Shown piece after piece: positions 57,395 to 64,000 of a stretch of 64,000 bases of DNA. Source of the DNA: Streptomyces sp. NBC_01485 (lineage in GTDB: Bacteria > Actinomycetota > Actinomycetes > Streptomycetales > Streptomycetaceae); contig NZ_CP109435.1 of assembly GCF_036227125.1 (NCBI RefSeq), positions 6,200,001-6,264,000 on the forward strand, in the 5' to 3' direction. Position numbers and translations under genes: made by a program. How positions within the stretch are numbered: position 1 is the stretch's first letter; each line of letters begins with the position of its first letter. The notes beneath the pieces are model-generated. The model did no database searches. It worked only from the letters and a program-made list of their open reading frames with translations, and was not told the origin of the DNA.

Positions 57395-57490
57395 ATGTGG
57401 TCCAGTCCTCTCGTCGACAGCAGCGCCGCCCTTCAGCTGGCGCTCATCGGCGTGACCGCGCTCTGCGTGGCGGACATTCTCTGTAGCTGA
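57395..57490 (+). CDS. Putative leaderless 31-codon hydrophobic leader peptide
   Basis: ATG 57395 lies at the predicted transcription start, giving MWSSPLVDSSAALQLALIGV, then TALCVADILCS, a short hydrophobic peptide with no SD (a leaderless start is expected). It ends 41 bases ahead of an intrinsic terminator and 148 bases ahead of the lipoprotein gene. It may be a regulatory leader or a free small peptide. Another frame overlapping it (57196-57486) is less well supported. Confidence 0.5.
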   Translation: MWSSPLVDSSAALQLALIGVTALCVADILCS

Positions 57491-57531
57491 CGCCCGCCTC
57501 TGGCGTTCGCGTCGCGACCCTTTCTCCCCCT

Positions 57532-57554
57532 CCGTGACTCGGTCACGGTTTTTT
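57532..57554 (+). terminator. Intrinsic terminator in the transporter leader
   Basis: CCGTGAC-TCG-GTCACGG followed by TTTTTT (57549-57554), a textbook intrinsic terminator. It precedes the lipoprotein gene by 84 bases and follows the leader ORF, so it could attenuate the operon. A GCAGACGTCTGC palindrome lies at 57572-57583. Confidence 0.88.
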
Positions 57555-57638
57555 CGACGACCTGACGCCGGGCAGACGTCTGCTCATTCCTGTCTCACCC
57601 CTCGTCATTCCGTCTCATTATTTGAGAGGTCGTCTTCG

Positions 57639-59357
57639 ATGCGTCATCCGTCCCGTACAGCGCGCCGCGTGGCCGCGGTGTCCGTCAGCCTGGTGGTGGC
57701 AGCGGGTGCCGCCGCCTGCGGGCCCGAGGACAACGATGCCAAGGCCGCCGGCAGCGACTCCGCACCGCATCAGGGCGGCACGCTGACGATCCTGAACCGC
57801 AACCCGCAGCAGGACTTCGACCCGGCCCGCCTGTACACCTCAGGCGGCGGCAAGGTCCCCTCCCTGGTCTTCAGAACGCTCACCACGCGCAACCGCGAGA
57901 ACGGCGCCCCGGGCGCGAAGGTCGTCCCCGACCTGGCCACCGACACCGGGCGCCCGAACAAGGACGCCACGGTGTGGACGTACACCCTCAAGGAGGGCCT
58001 GAAGTACGAGGACGGGACCGCGATCACCTCGGCCGACATCAAATACGGCATCGAGCGGTCCTTCGCCCCCGAGCTCTCCGGCGGCGCGCCCTACCTGCGG
58101 GACTGGCTGGTCGGCGCGGCCGACTACCAGGGGCCGTACAAGGACCCCAAAGGGCTCACGGCCATCGAGACGCCGGACAGCCGGACCATCGTCTTCCATC
58201 TCGACAAGCCCGAGGGCGAGTTCCCCTACCTGGCCACGCAGACGCAGTTCGCGCCCGTCCCGAAGGCCAAGGACACCGGCACCAAGTACGAGGAGCACCC
58301 GGTCTCGTCCGGCCCGTACAAGGTCGTCAGGAACGAGAACGACGGTGAGCGGCTCACCCTGGAGCGCAACACCTACTGGTCCGCGAAGACGGACGCCGAG
58401 CGCAAGGCGTACCCCGACACGATCGACGTACGGTCCGGGCTCGACTCCTCGGTGATCAACCAGCGGCTGTCCGCGTCCCAAGGGGCGGACGCCACCGCCA
58501 TCACCACGGACACCAACCTCGGCCCGGCCGAACTCGCCAAGGTCAGCGGCGACAAGCAGCTCGCCGCGCGCGTGGGCACCGGCCGCTTCGGCTACACGAA
58601 CTACATCGCCTTCAACCCGAAGGTGAAGCCGTTCGACGACGTCAGGGTGCGGCAGGCGGTCGCGTACGCCATCGACCGGTCGTCGGTCGTCAACGCGGCG
58701 GGCGGGTCCTCGCTCGCCGAGGCCGCCACCACCTTCCTGCCGAGCCAGAAGTCCTTCGGCTACGAGCCCTACGACCTCTTCCCGGCCGGCGCCACCGGTG
58801 ACGCGGCGAAGGCCAGGGAACTGCTGAAGTCGGCCGGCCACCCGAACGGGCTGACCGTCACCCTCACGCACTCCAACAGCCAGGACTTCGAGACCAGCCC
58901 GGAGATCGCGACCGCCGTACAGGACGCGCTCAAGAAGGCCGGCATCACCGTCAGGCTGCAGGGCCTGGAGGACAACGACTACTCCGACACCATCCACGAC
59001 GTGAAGAAGGAGCCCGGCTTCTTCCTGGCCCACTGGGGCGCCGACTGGCCCTCGGGCGGCCCGTTCCTCGCCCCGATCTTCGACGGCCGGCAGATCGTCA
59101 ATGATGGAGCCAACTTCAACACGGGCATCCTCAACGACAAGTCGATCAATGCGGAGATTGACGCGATCAACAGGTTGACGGATCTTGACGCCGCCGCCAA
59201 GCGGTGGGGTGCACTGGACAAGAAGATCGGCGCACAGGCGCTGACCGTCCCGCTGTTCCACCCCGTCTACAAGCGGCTGTACGGCGCGGACGTCCGCAAC
59301 ATCGTCATCAGCGACTGGGACGGCGTCCTGGACCCGTCGCAGGTCGCGGTCGAGTAG
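57639..59357 (+). CDS. Peptide ABC transporter substrate-binding lipoprotein (OppA/DppA type)
   Basis: 572 residues from ATG 57639 (GAGAGG 9 nt upstream). Signal peptide with a lipobox-like VAAGAAAC, Cys27. Periplasmic-binding protein family 5: PQQDFDPARLYTSGGG, TYTLKEGLKYEDGTAITSADIKYGIERSF, ERNTYWSA, DVRVRQAVAYAIDRSSV. It binds peptides outside and delivers them to the permeases that follow. Upstream in-frame ATG at 57534 lies before the terminator hairpin and is rejected. Confidence 0.94.
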   Translation: MRHPSRTARRVAAVSVSLVVAAGAAACGPEDNDAKAAGSDSAPHQGGTLTILNRNPQQDFDPARLYTSGGGKVPSLVFRTLTTRNRENGAPGAKVVPDLATDTGRPNKDATVWTYTLKEGLKYEDGTAITSADIKYGIERSFAPELSGGAPYLRDWLVGAADYQGPYKDPKGLTAIETPDSRTIVFHLDKPEGEFPYLATQTQFAPVPKAKDTGTKYEEHPVSSGPYKVVRNENDGERLTLERNTYWSAKTDAERKAYPDTIDVRSGLDSSVINQRLSASQGADATAITTDTNLGPAELAKVSGDKQLAARVGTGRFGYTNYIAFNPKVKPFDDVRVRQAVAYAIDRSSVVNAAGGSSLAEAATTFLPSQKSFGYEPYDLFPAGATGDAAKARELLKSAGHPNGLTVTLTHSNSQDFETSPEIATAVQDALKKAGITVRLQGLEDNDYSDTIHDVKKEPGFFLAHWGADWPSGGPFLAPIFDGRQIVNDGANFNTGILNDKSINAEIDAINRLTDLDAAAKRWGALDKKIGAQALTVPLFHPVYKRLYGADVRNIVISDWDGVLDPSQVAVE

Positions 59358-59361
59358 CGCC

Positions 59362-60423
59362 GTGAGCGAGACCCTCCTCGTCGCCGAGACCCCCGGCACG
59401 GACCCCGCGTCCGCGCCCGGGGCCTCGGGGGCCCGTCAGTTCTGGCGGCGGCTGCGGGCGCAGCGCGCCGCCCTCGGCGCGGCGGTCGTCGTCGCGCTGC
59501 TCGTCCTGGTCGCGCTCGCCGCGCCGCTGCTCACCGCCATCGAGGGCCAGGACCCGACCACCTACCACCCCTCCCTCATCGACTCCGCGCGCGGGGGCGT
59601 GCCCGTCGGGCCGCTCGGCGGCATCAGCGGCGACCACTGGCTCGGCGTCGAACCGCAGACCGGCCGCGACCTGTTCGCCCGGCTCGTCCACGGCGCCCGG
59701 GTGTCGCTGGGCGTCGCGCTGGCCGCGACCGTCGTCCAGGTCGTCATCGGCGTCACCATGGGCATCGCTTCGGCACTCGGCAACCGATGGGTTGATCAAC
59801 TGTTGAGCCGGATCACCGACATCTTCATCGCCCTGCCGCTGATGATCATGTCGTTGGCGCTGCTCGCGATCGTCCCGGCGAGCTTTCCCCGGCCCGTCCT
59901 GGTCACCCTGGTCATCGGCCTGCTCTCCTGGGGCAACATCGCCAAGGTGGTGCGCGCCCAGACGCTCACTCTCAAGGGCCTCGATCACGTAGCGGCGGCG
60001 CGGCTCAGCGGCTGGGGCACCTGGCGCATCGCCCGCCGCGAACTGCTGCCCGGGCTCGCCGCCCCCGTCATCACGTACGCGGCCCTGCTCGTGCCGCAGA
60101 ACATCACCGTCGAGGCAGCCCTTTCCTTCCTCGGCGTCGGCGTGAAGCCGCCCACGCCGTCCTGGGGGCAGATGCTCACCGCCGCCGACGTCTGGTACCA
60201 GGCGGCCCCGCAGTACCTGCTGCTGCCCGCCGGCCTGCTCTTCACGACCGTCCTCGCGCTGACCGTCCTCGGCGACGGCGTGCGCACCGCGCTCGACCCG
60301 CGCGCGGCGTCCCGGCTGCGGGTCGGGACGGGCCGCAGGCGCGAGCACAAGGCGGACGGGACCGGTGACAAGGCGGACCGGACCGCTCCGGTGGTTCCCG
60401 CGCGGAAGGAGGCCTCCTCATGA
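59362..60423 (+). CDS. Peptide ABC transporter permease (DppC type)
   Basis: 353 residues from GTG 59362, four bases after the lipoprotein stop. Several membrane helices with the EAA-loop LKGLDHVAAARLSGWGTWRIARRELLPG. The first permease here is the C-type, unlike the usual B-before-C order. The end is basic and lysine-rich. It overlaps the next gene as ATGA. Confidence 0.93.
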   Translation: MSETLLVAETPGTDPASAPGASGARQFWRRLRAQRAALGAAVVVALLVLVALAAPLLTAIEGQDPTTYHPSLIDSARGGVPVGPLGGISGDHWLGVEPQTGRDLFARLVHGARVSLGVALAATVVQVVIGVTMGIASALGNRWVDQLLSRITDIFIALPLMIMSLALLAIVPASFPRPVLVTLVIGLLSWGNIAKVVRAQTLTLKGLDHVAAARLSGWGTWRIARRELLPGLAAPVITYAALLVPQNITVEAALSFLGVGVKPPTPSWGQMLTAADVWYQAAPQYLLLPAGLLFTTVLALTVLGDGVRTALDPRAASRLRVGTGRRREHKADGTGDKADRTAPVVPARKEASS

Positions 60424-61418
60424 GCGGCTTCGGCGGCTTCGTGCTGCGGCGCGCGATCGGCACCGCGCTCACCCTGTTCGCCATCTCGGTGATCGTCTAC
60501 GTCGTCTTCTACGTCACTCCCGGCAACGTCGCCCAGATCACCTGCGGCCCCCGGTGTTCGCCGGAACAGGTGCAGCAGGTCGCCGGGCAACTGCGCCTCG
60601 ACGAACCCCTGTACGTGCGCTACTGGCACTTCCTGGAGGGCCTCGTCGCCGGCCAGGACTACTCCACGGGCACCTCTGTGGAGCGCTGTCCGGCGCCCTG
60701 CCTGGGGCTGTCGTACCAGAGCGACCAGCAGGTCGCCGGGCTGATCCTGACCAAGCTGCCGGTGAGCCTGTCGCTCGTCTTCGGCGCGATGGCGGTGTGG
60801 CTGGTCCTCGGCGTCGGCACGGGCGTGCTCTCGGCGTGGCGGCGCGGCCGGCTCACCGAGCGCGTGCTGACCGGCGTCACGCTCGCGGGCGTCGCCACCC
60901 CCGTCTTCGTGATCGGCCTCGTGCTGATGATCGTCGTCTGCGGGCAGTTGCGGCTGCTGCCCTTCCCGCAGTACGTGAACCTCACCGACGACCCCGAGCA
61001 GTGGGCGTGGAACCTGCTCCTGCCGTGGCTCTCGCTCGCCCTGATCGAGGCCGCCTCGTTCGCCCGGCTGACCCGGTCGTCGATGCTGGAGACCCTCGCC
61101 GAGGACCACATCCGCACCTTCCGCGCGTACGGCGTCGGCGAGCGGTCGATCATCGGGCGGCACGCGCTGCGCGGGGCGTTCGCGCCGGTCATCGCGCTGA
61201 ACGCGAACAACTTCGGCTCCGCGGTCGGCGGCGCGGTGCTCACCGAGACCCTCTTCGGACTCCCCGGCATCGGACAGGAACTGGTGCACGCGGTCAACGT
61301 CGTCGACCTGCCGGTCGTCGTCGGGATGGTCCTGGTCATCGGTTTCTTCGTGGTTCTCGCCAACGCCGTCGCGGACGTCCTGTACGCGGTGGCCGACCGA
61401 CGGGTGGTGCTCGCATGA
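60420..61418 (+). CDS. Peptide ABC transporter permease (DppB type)
   Basis: 332 residues from ATG 60420 (ATGA overlap). Six-helix permease: N-terminal FVLRRAIGTALTLFAISVIVYVVFYVTPG, the GTG/EAA loop TFRAYGVGERSIIGRHALRG, and FGLPGIGQELVHAVN. A cysteine-rich loop (CGPRCSPEQ...CPAPCLG) on the outside is unusual for DppB and could form disulfides. Overlaps the ATPase as ATGA. Confidence 0.93.
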   Translation: MSGFGGFVLRRAIGTALTLFAISVIVYVVFYVTPGNVAQITCGPRCSPEQVQQVAGQLRLDEPLYVRYWHFLEGLVAGQDYSTGTSVERCPAPCLGLSYQSDQQVAGLILTKLPVSLSLVFGAMAVWLVLGVGTGVLSAWRRGRLTERVLTGVTLAGVATPVFVIGLVLMIVVCGQLRLLPFPQYVNLTDDPEQWAWNLLLPWLSLALIEAASFARLTRSSMLETLAEDHIRTFRAYGVGERSIIGRHALRGAFAPVIALNANNFGSAVGGAVLTETLFGLPGIGQELVHAVNVVDLPVVVGMVLVIGFFVVLANAVADVLYAVADRRVVLA

Positions 61419-63022
61419 GCCTGGTGGACGTCACGGACCTGACGGTCGCCTTCGGCGCGCTGCGCGCCGTCGACGGCCTCTCCTTCCGCCTGGAGAAGGG
61501 CGCCGCCCTCGGCCTGGTCGGCGAGTCCGGCTCCGGCAAGTCCACGGTCGCCTCGGCCCTGCTGGGGCTGCACCGGGGCACGGGGGCGCGGGTGGGCGGC
61601 TCGATCGAGGTCGCCGGAGTGGACGTACAGGAGGCGTCCGACGAGGCGCTACGGCGGCTGCGGGGCGCGAAGGCGGCGATGGTCTTCCAGGACCCGCTGT
61701 CCTCCCTCGACCCGTACTACGCGATCGGCGACCAGATCGCCGAGGTCCACCGCGTGCACACGCGTGTGTCGCGACGTGCGGCACGCGCGCGTGCGGTGGA
61801 GGTGCTGGAGCGAGTTGGAATTCCGGACGCGGTACGGCGGTCCCGGTCGCGCCCGCACGAGTTCAGCGGCGGCATGCGCCAGCGCGCCCTCATCGCCATG
61901 GCGCTGGCCTGCGAGCCCGACCTGCTGATCGCCGACGAGCCGACGACCGCGCTCGACGTGACCGTCCAGGCCCAGATCCTCGACCTGCTGCACACCCTGC
62001 GCGAGGAGACCGGCATGGGGCTGCTGCTGGTCACGCACGACGTGGGCGTGGCGGCGGAGAGCGTCGACGAGGTGCTCGTCATGCGGCACGGGCGGCTCGT
62101 CGAGCACGGTCCGGCGGGCGCAGTGCTGGCGACGCCCGCGCAGGCGTACACGCGCGAACTGCTGGGCGCGGTGCCGCGGGTGGACGCGAGGAGAGAGGAC
62201 GCGCGGGGCGAGGGGGCCGGTGTCTTTGGGGAGGTGGTGCTCGAAGCGACCGGGCTGCGGCGCGAGTTCGGGCGCGGGAAGCGGGCGTTCGCGGCCGTGG
62301 ACGGCGTGTCGCTGACGGTCCGCCGGGGCGAGACCCTCGGCGTCGTCGGCGAGAGCGGCAGCGGTAAGACGACGCTGGGCCGGATGCTGGTCGGGCTGCT
62401 CACGCCGACGGCGGGCGAGGTCCGCTACGCGGGACAGGTGTCGTCGGGCGTGCACCCGACCGTGCAGATGGTCTTCCAGGATCCCGTCTCCTCCCTCAAC
62501 CCCCGCCGCAGCGTGGGCGAGTCCATCGCCGACCCGCTCCGCGCGCGGGGCGAACGGGACGAGAAACGCATCAGGGGGCGTGTGACGGAACTGCTGGAGC
62601 GCGTGGGGCTCGAAACGGCGCACTACGACCGCTACCCGCACGAGTTCAGCGGCGGTCAGCGCCAGCGCGTGGGCATCGCGCGGGCGCTCGCGGCCGACCC
62701 GCACGTCATCGTCTGCGACGAACCGGTCTCCGCGCTCGACGTGACCACCCAGGCCCAGGTCGTCGCCCTGCTCGGCGAACTGCGGCGCGAACTCGGCCTC
62801 GCCCTCGTCTTCGTCGCCCATGACCTGGCCGTGGTGCGCCAGGTCAGCGACCGGGTCGCGGTGATGCGGCACGGCCGCGTCGTCGAGGAGGGCCCCGCCG
62901 ACGAGGTGTACGAGTCGCCACGGCACCCGTACACCAGGCAGCTCCTGGCCGCCGTACCGGCGCTCGACCCGGCGGTCGCGGCGCGGCGGCGCGCGCAACG
63001 GCGGGAGCCGGCCGTGGCCTGA
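61415..63022 (+). CDS. Fused double ABC transporter ATP-binding protein (DppD-DppF fusion)
   Basis: 535 residues from ATG 61415. Two complete nucleotide-binding domains: the first with Walker A GESGSGKST, signature FSGGMRQR, Walker B LLIADEP; the second with GESGSGKTT, FSGGQRQR and VIVCDEP. They correspond to DppD- and DppF-like halves joined by an acidic linker (ARREDARGEGAGVFG). The C-terminal oligopeptide cysteine extensions are lost in both halves. Powers import by the two preceding permeases. Confidence 0.95.
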   Translation: MSLVDVTDLTVAFGALRAVDGLSFRLEKGAALGLVGESGSGKSTVASALLGLHRGTGARVGGSIEVAGVDVQEASDEALRRLRGAKAAMVFQDPLSSLDPYYAIGDQIAEVHRVHTRVSRRAARARAVEVLERVGIPDAVRRSRSRPHEFSGGMRQRALIAMALACEPDLLIADEPTTALDVTVQAQILDLLHTLREETGMGLLLVTHDVGVAAESVDEVLVMRHGRLVEHGPAGAVLATPAQAYTRELLGAVPRVDARREDARGEGAGVFGEVVLEATGLRREFGRGKRAFAAVDGVSLTVRRGETLGVVGESGSGKTTLGRMLVGLLTPTAGEVRYAGQVSSGVHPTVQMVFQDPVSSLNPRRSVGESIADPLRARGERDEKRIRGRVTELLERVGLETAHYDRYPHEFSGGQRQRVGIARALAADPHVIVCDEPVSALDVTTQAQVVALLGELRRELGLALVFVAHDLAVVRQVSDRVAVMRHGRVVEEGPADEVYESPRHPYTRQLLAAVPALDPAVAARRRAQRREPAVA

Positions 63023-63030
63023 GGTCCGGT

Positions 63031-63079
63031 GGCGTTCGGCGTCGGTCGGCGTCGGTCGGTGTCGGTCGGTGTCGTTCGA
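63031..63079. repeat. 10-bp tandem repeat in intergenic region
   Basis: GTCGGTCGGC/T repeated three times exactly or with one change (63041-63070), with partial units either side. Located between the ATPase stop and the glycosyltransferase. Confidence 0.8.
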
Positions 63080-63196
63080 CGGCGGCCGTGGGACGCGCGT
63101 GTGTGACGTGTGTGGCGTAACGTTTCGCGGTCGGATGATCTCCTAGCGCGACCGAACGCGACCCGCACGGGAAAGTTACGACCGTTCACCCCTTTT

Positions 63197-63230
63197 GGTG
63201 GTGCGACGGACAACCGTCCATCGCACCACC
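63197..63230. terminator. Hairpin after the second peptide transporter operon
   Basis: GGTGGTGCGA (63197-63206) pairs with TCGCACCACC (63221-63230); inner GGAC/GTCC pairing in between. Probable terminator or the glycosyltransferase leader structure. Confidence 0.65.
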
Positions 63231-63302
63231 GCCTTGTCCGCATACGTTCGTCCCGCTGCGAGCCGCCGGGTCAACGGCGGCTCCCCAAACGGGAGATCGG
63301 GG

Positions 63303-64000
63303 GTGCGCGTGCGCATCGGACTGCTTACGGAGGGTGGCTATCCGTATGTGAGCGGTGACGCCGGGGTGTGGTGCGACCGGCTCGTGCGCGGGCTCGGGCA
63401 GCACGAGTTCGACGTCTACGCGCTCAGCCGCGCCGAACACCAGGAGGACGCGGGCTGGGTCGAGCTTCCGCCGCAGGTCAGCCGGGTGCGCACGGCGCCG
63501 CTGTGGACGGCCGAGGACGACGGGGTCGCGTACGGCCGGCGCGCGCGCCGTCGCTTCGGCGAGTTCTACGGCGAACTCGTGACCGCTCTGTGCGAGGGCG
63601 AGTCCCCGGACCCGGCGGACTCCTCGGGGGCCGGTTCGGCCGCCCAGGCGGACCGTTTCGCCACCGCGCTGTACGGCCTCGCCGAACTCGCCCGGGACGA
63701 GGGCGGACTGGTGGGAGCGCTCCGCTCGGAAGGCGCCGTGCGCGCACTGGAACGCGCCTGCCGCGCGCCCGGCGCGCTGCGCACGGCGCGTGAGGCGCGC
63801 GTACCGGACCTGCTCGCCGTCGCCGCACACCTCGAACGCGCCCTGCGCCCCCTCTCGCTCGACTGGTACGAGGACGAGGCGGGCGACGGGGGAGAGGGCC
63901 TCGGCGCGGTCGACCTGTGCCACGCCGCGTCCGGCGGCCCGGCGGCCCTGCCCGGGCTGCTCGCCCGGCACTTCTTCGACGTGCCGCTGCTGGTCACCGA
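63303..64000 (+). CDS. PelF-type glycosyltransferase (DUF3492), 3' truncated by window edge
   Basis: 232 residues visible from GTG 63303, GGGAG 7 nt upstream; another GTG at 63309. The N-terminus RIGLLTEGGYPYVSGDAGVWCDRLVRGLGQHEFDVYALSR matches the PelF-like glycosyltransferase start (a GDP/UDP-sugar dependent GT4 enzyme with a DUF3492 N-domain). The catalytic GT-B half lies beyond the window. No stop occurs before base 64000, so the gene is incomplete. Confidence 0.82.
   Translation, partial: MRVRIGLLTEGGYPYVSGDAGVWCDRLVRGLGQHEFDVYALSRAEHQEDAGWVELPPQVSRVRTAPLWTAEDDGVAYGRRARRRFGEFYGELVTALCEGESPDPADSSGAGSAAQADRFATALYGLAELARDEGGLVGALRSEGAVRALERACRAPGALRTAREARVPDLLAVAAHLERALRPLSLDWYEDEAGDGGEGLGAVDLCHAASGGPAALPGLLARHFFDVPLLVT

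Noticed and set aside
57196..57486. Plus-strand frame overlapping the leader ORF in another phase
   Set aside because: It runs inside the DUF3152 gene and has no promoter or SD of its own; the ATG 57395 frame starts exactly at the predicted transcription start.

Overview
The window is high-GC actinobacterial chromosome. Codon use is strongly GC3-biased, GTG starts are common, start/stop overlaps of the ATGA/GTGA kind are frequent, and many genes have a TAnnnT box 6-7 nt before the start codon with no ribosome binding site (leaderless mRNAs). The gene set (mycothiol MshB, a WhiJ/AbaA-like XRE-DUF397-ATPase module, SigE-RseA-HtrA-TatB, DUF3117, DUF3107, DUF3152, a LOG-family protein, FolP2) and several familiar dispersed intergenic repeats point to Streptomyces, in a core region resembling the S. 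coelicolor SCO5117-SCO5188 neighbourhood (from memory, not searched).

Layout. 1-3965: the 3' four genes of an oligopeptide ABC importer (two permeases, two ATPases), convergent with an S9 dipeptidyl-peptidase (4140-6359); both fit peptide uptake and breakdown. 6541-10695: a small accessory block with a small membrane protein, a DUF397/XRE pair divergent from an anti-sigma-like ATPase, a winged-helix/zinc-ribbon protein, and a PD-(D/E)XK Rpn-like nuclease followed by a separate tandem copy of its own C-terminal domain. 10705-18159: mshB and a partner, a VanW/peptidoglycan-binding-like membrane protein, then a drug-type ABC-2 transporter with a histidine kinase and response regulator. 18323-29388: metabolic and maintenance genes (SirB1-like, GNAT, 7Fe ferredoxin, DapC, DapE, LOG, FolP2, DivIVA-like, 3-methyladenine glycosylase, enoyl-CoA hydratase, DUF3117). 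29571-37045: the envelope-stress locus methyltransferase / sigE-rseA-htrA-tatB / mrp, in the same order as the mycobacterial Rv1220c-Rv1229c region. 37089-41726: DUF1003, a soluble MgtE-like protein, a lipoprotein, CorA. 42197-57311: SUFU-like protein, MFS exporter, PHP phosphoesterase, MarC, NYN protein, hydrolases, a DEAD-box helicase with a very long repetitive basic tail, a ferritin-like protein, DUF3107, TetR, DUF3152. 57395-63022: a second peptide ABC importer (lipoprotein, two permeases, a fused double ATPase) behind a leader holding a leaderless 31-codon ORF and an intrinsic terminator. 63303-end: a PelF-type glycosyltransferase, cut by the window edge.

The most unusual points are: (1) the Rpn-like nuclease, which has a strong internal ribosome binding site and in-frame GTG exactly where its C-terminal domain starts, with a second stand-alone copy of that domain directly downstream, as expected for an intragenic-antitoxin arrangement; (2) the leader-ORF/terminator upstream of the second peptide transporter; (3) three TACT-N4-AGTA inverted repeats, two of them just upstream of the tetR and enoyl-CoA hydratase genes; (4) probable CTG and ATT start codons; (5) a perfect 30-bp palindrome between a cell-wall gene and an ABC transporter/two-component operon. 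No rRNA, tRNA, CRISPR, IS element or prophage was seen.
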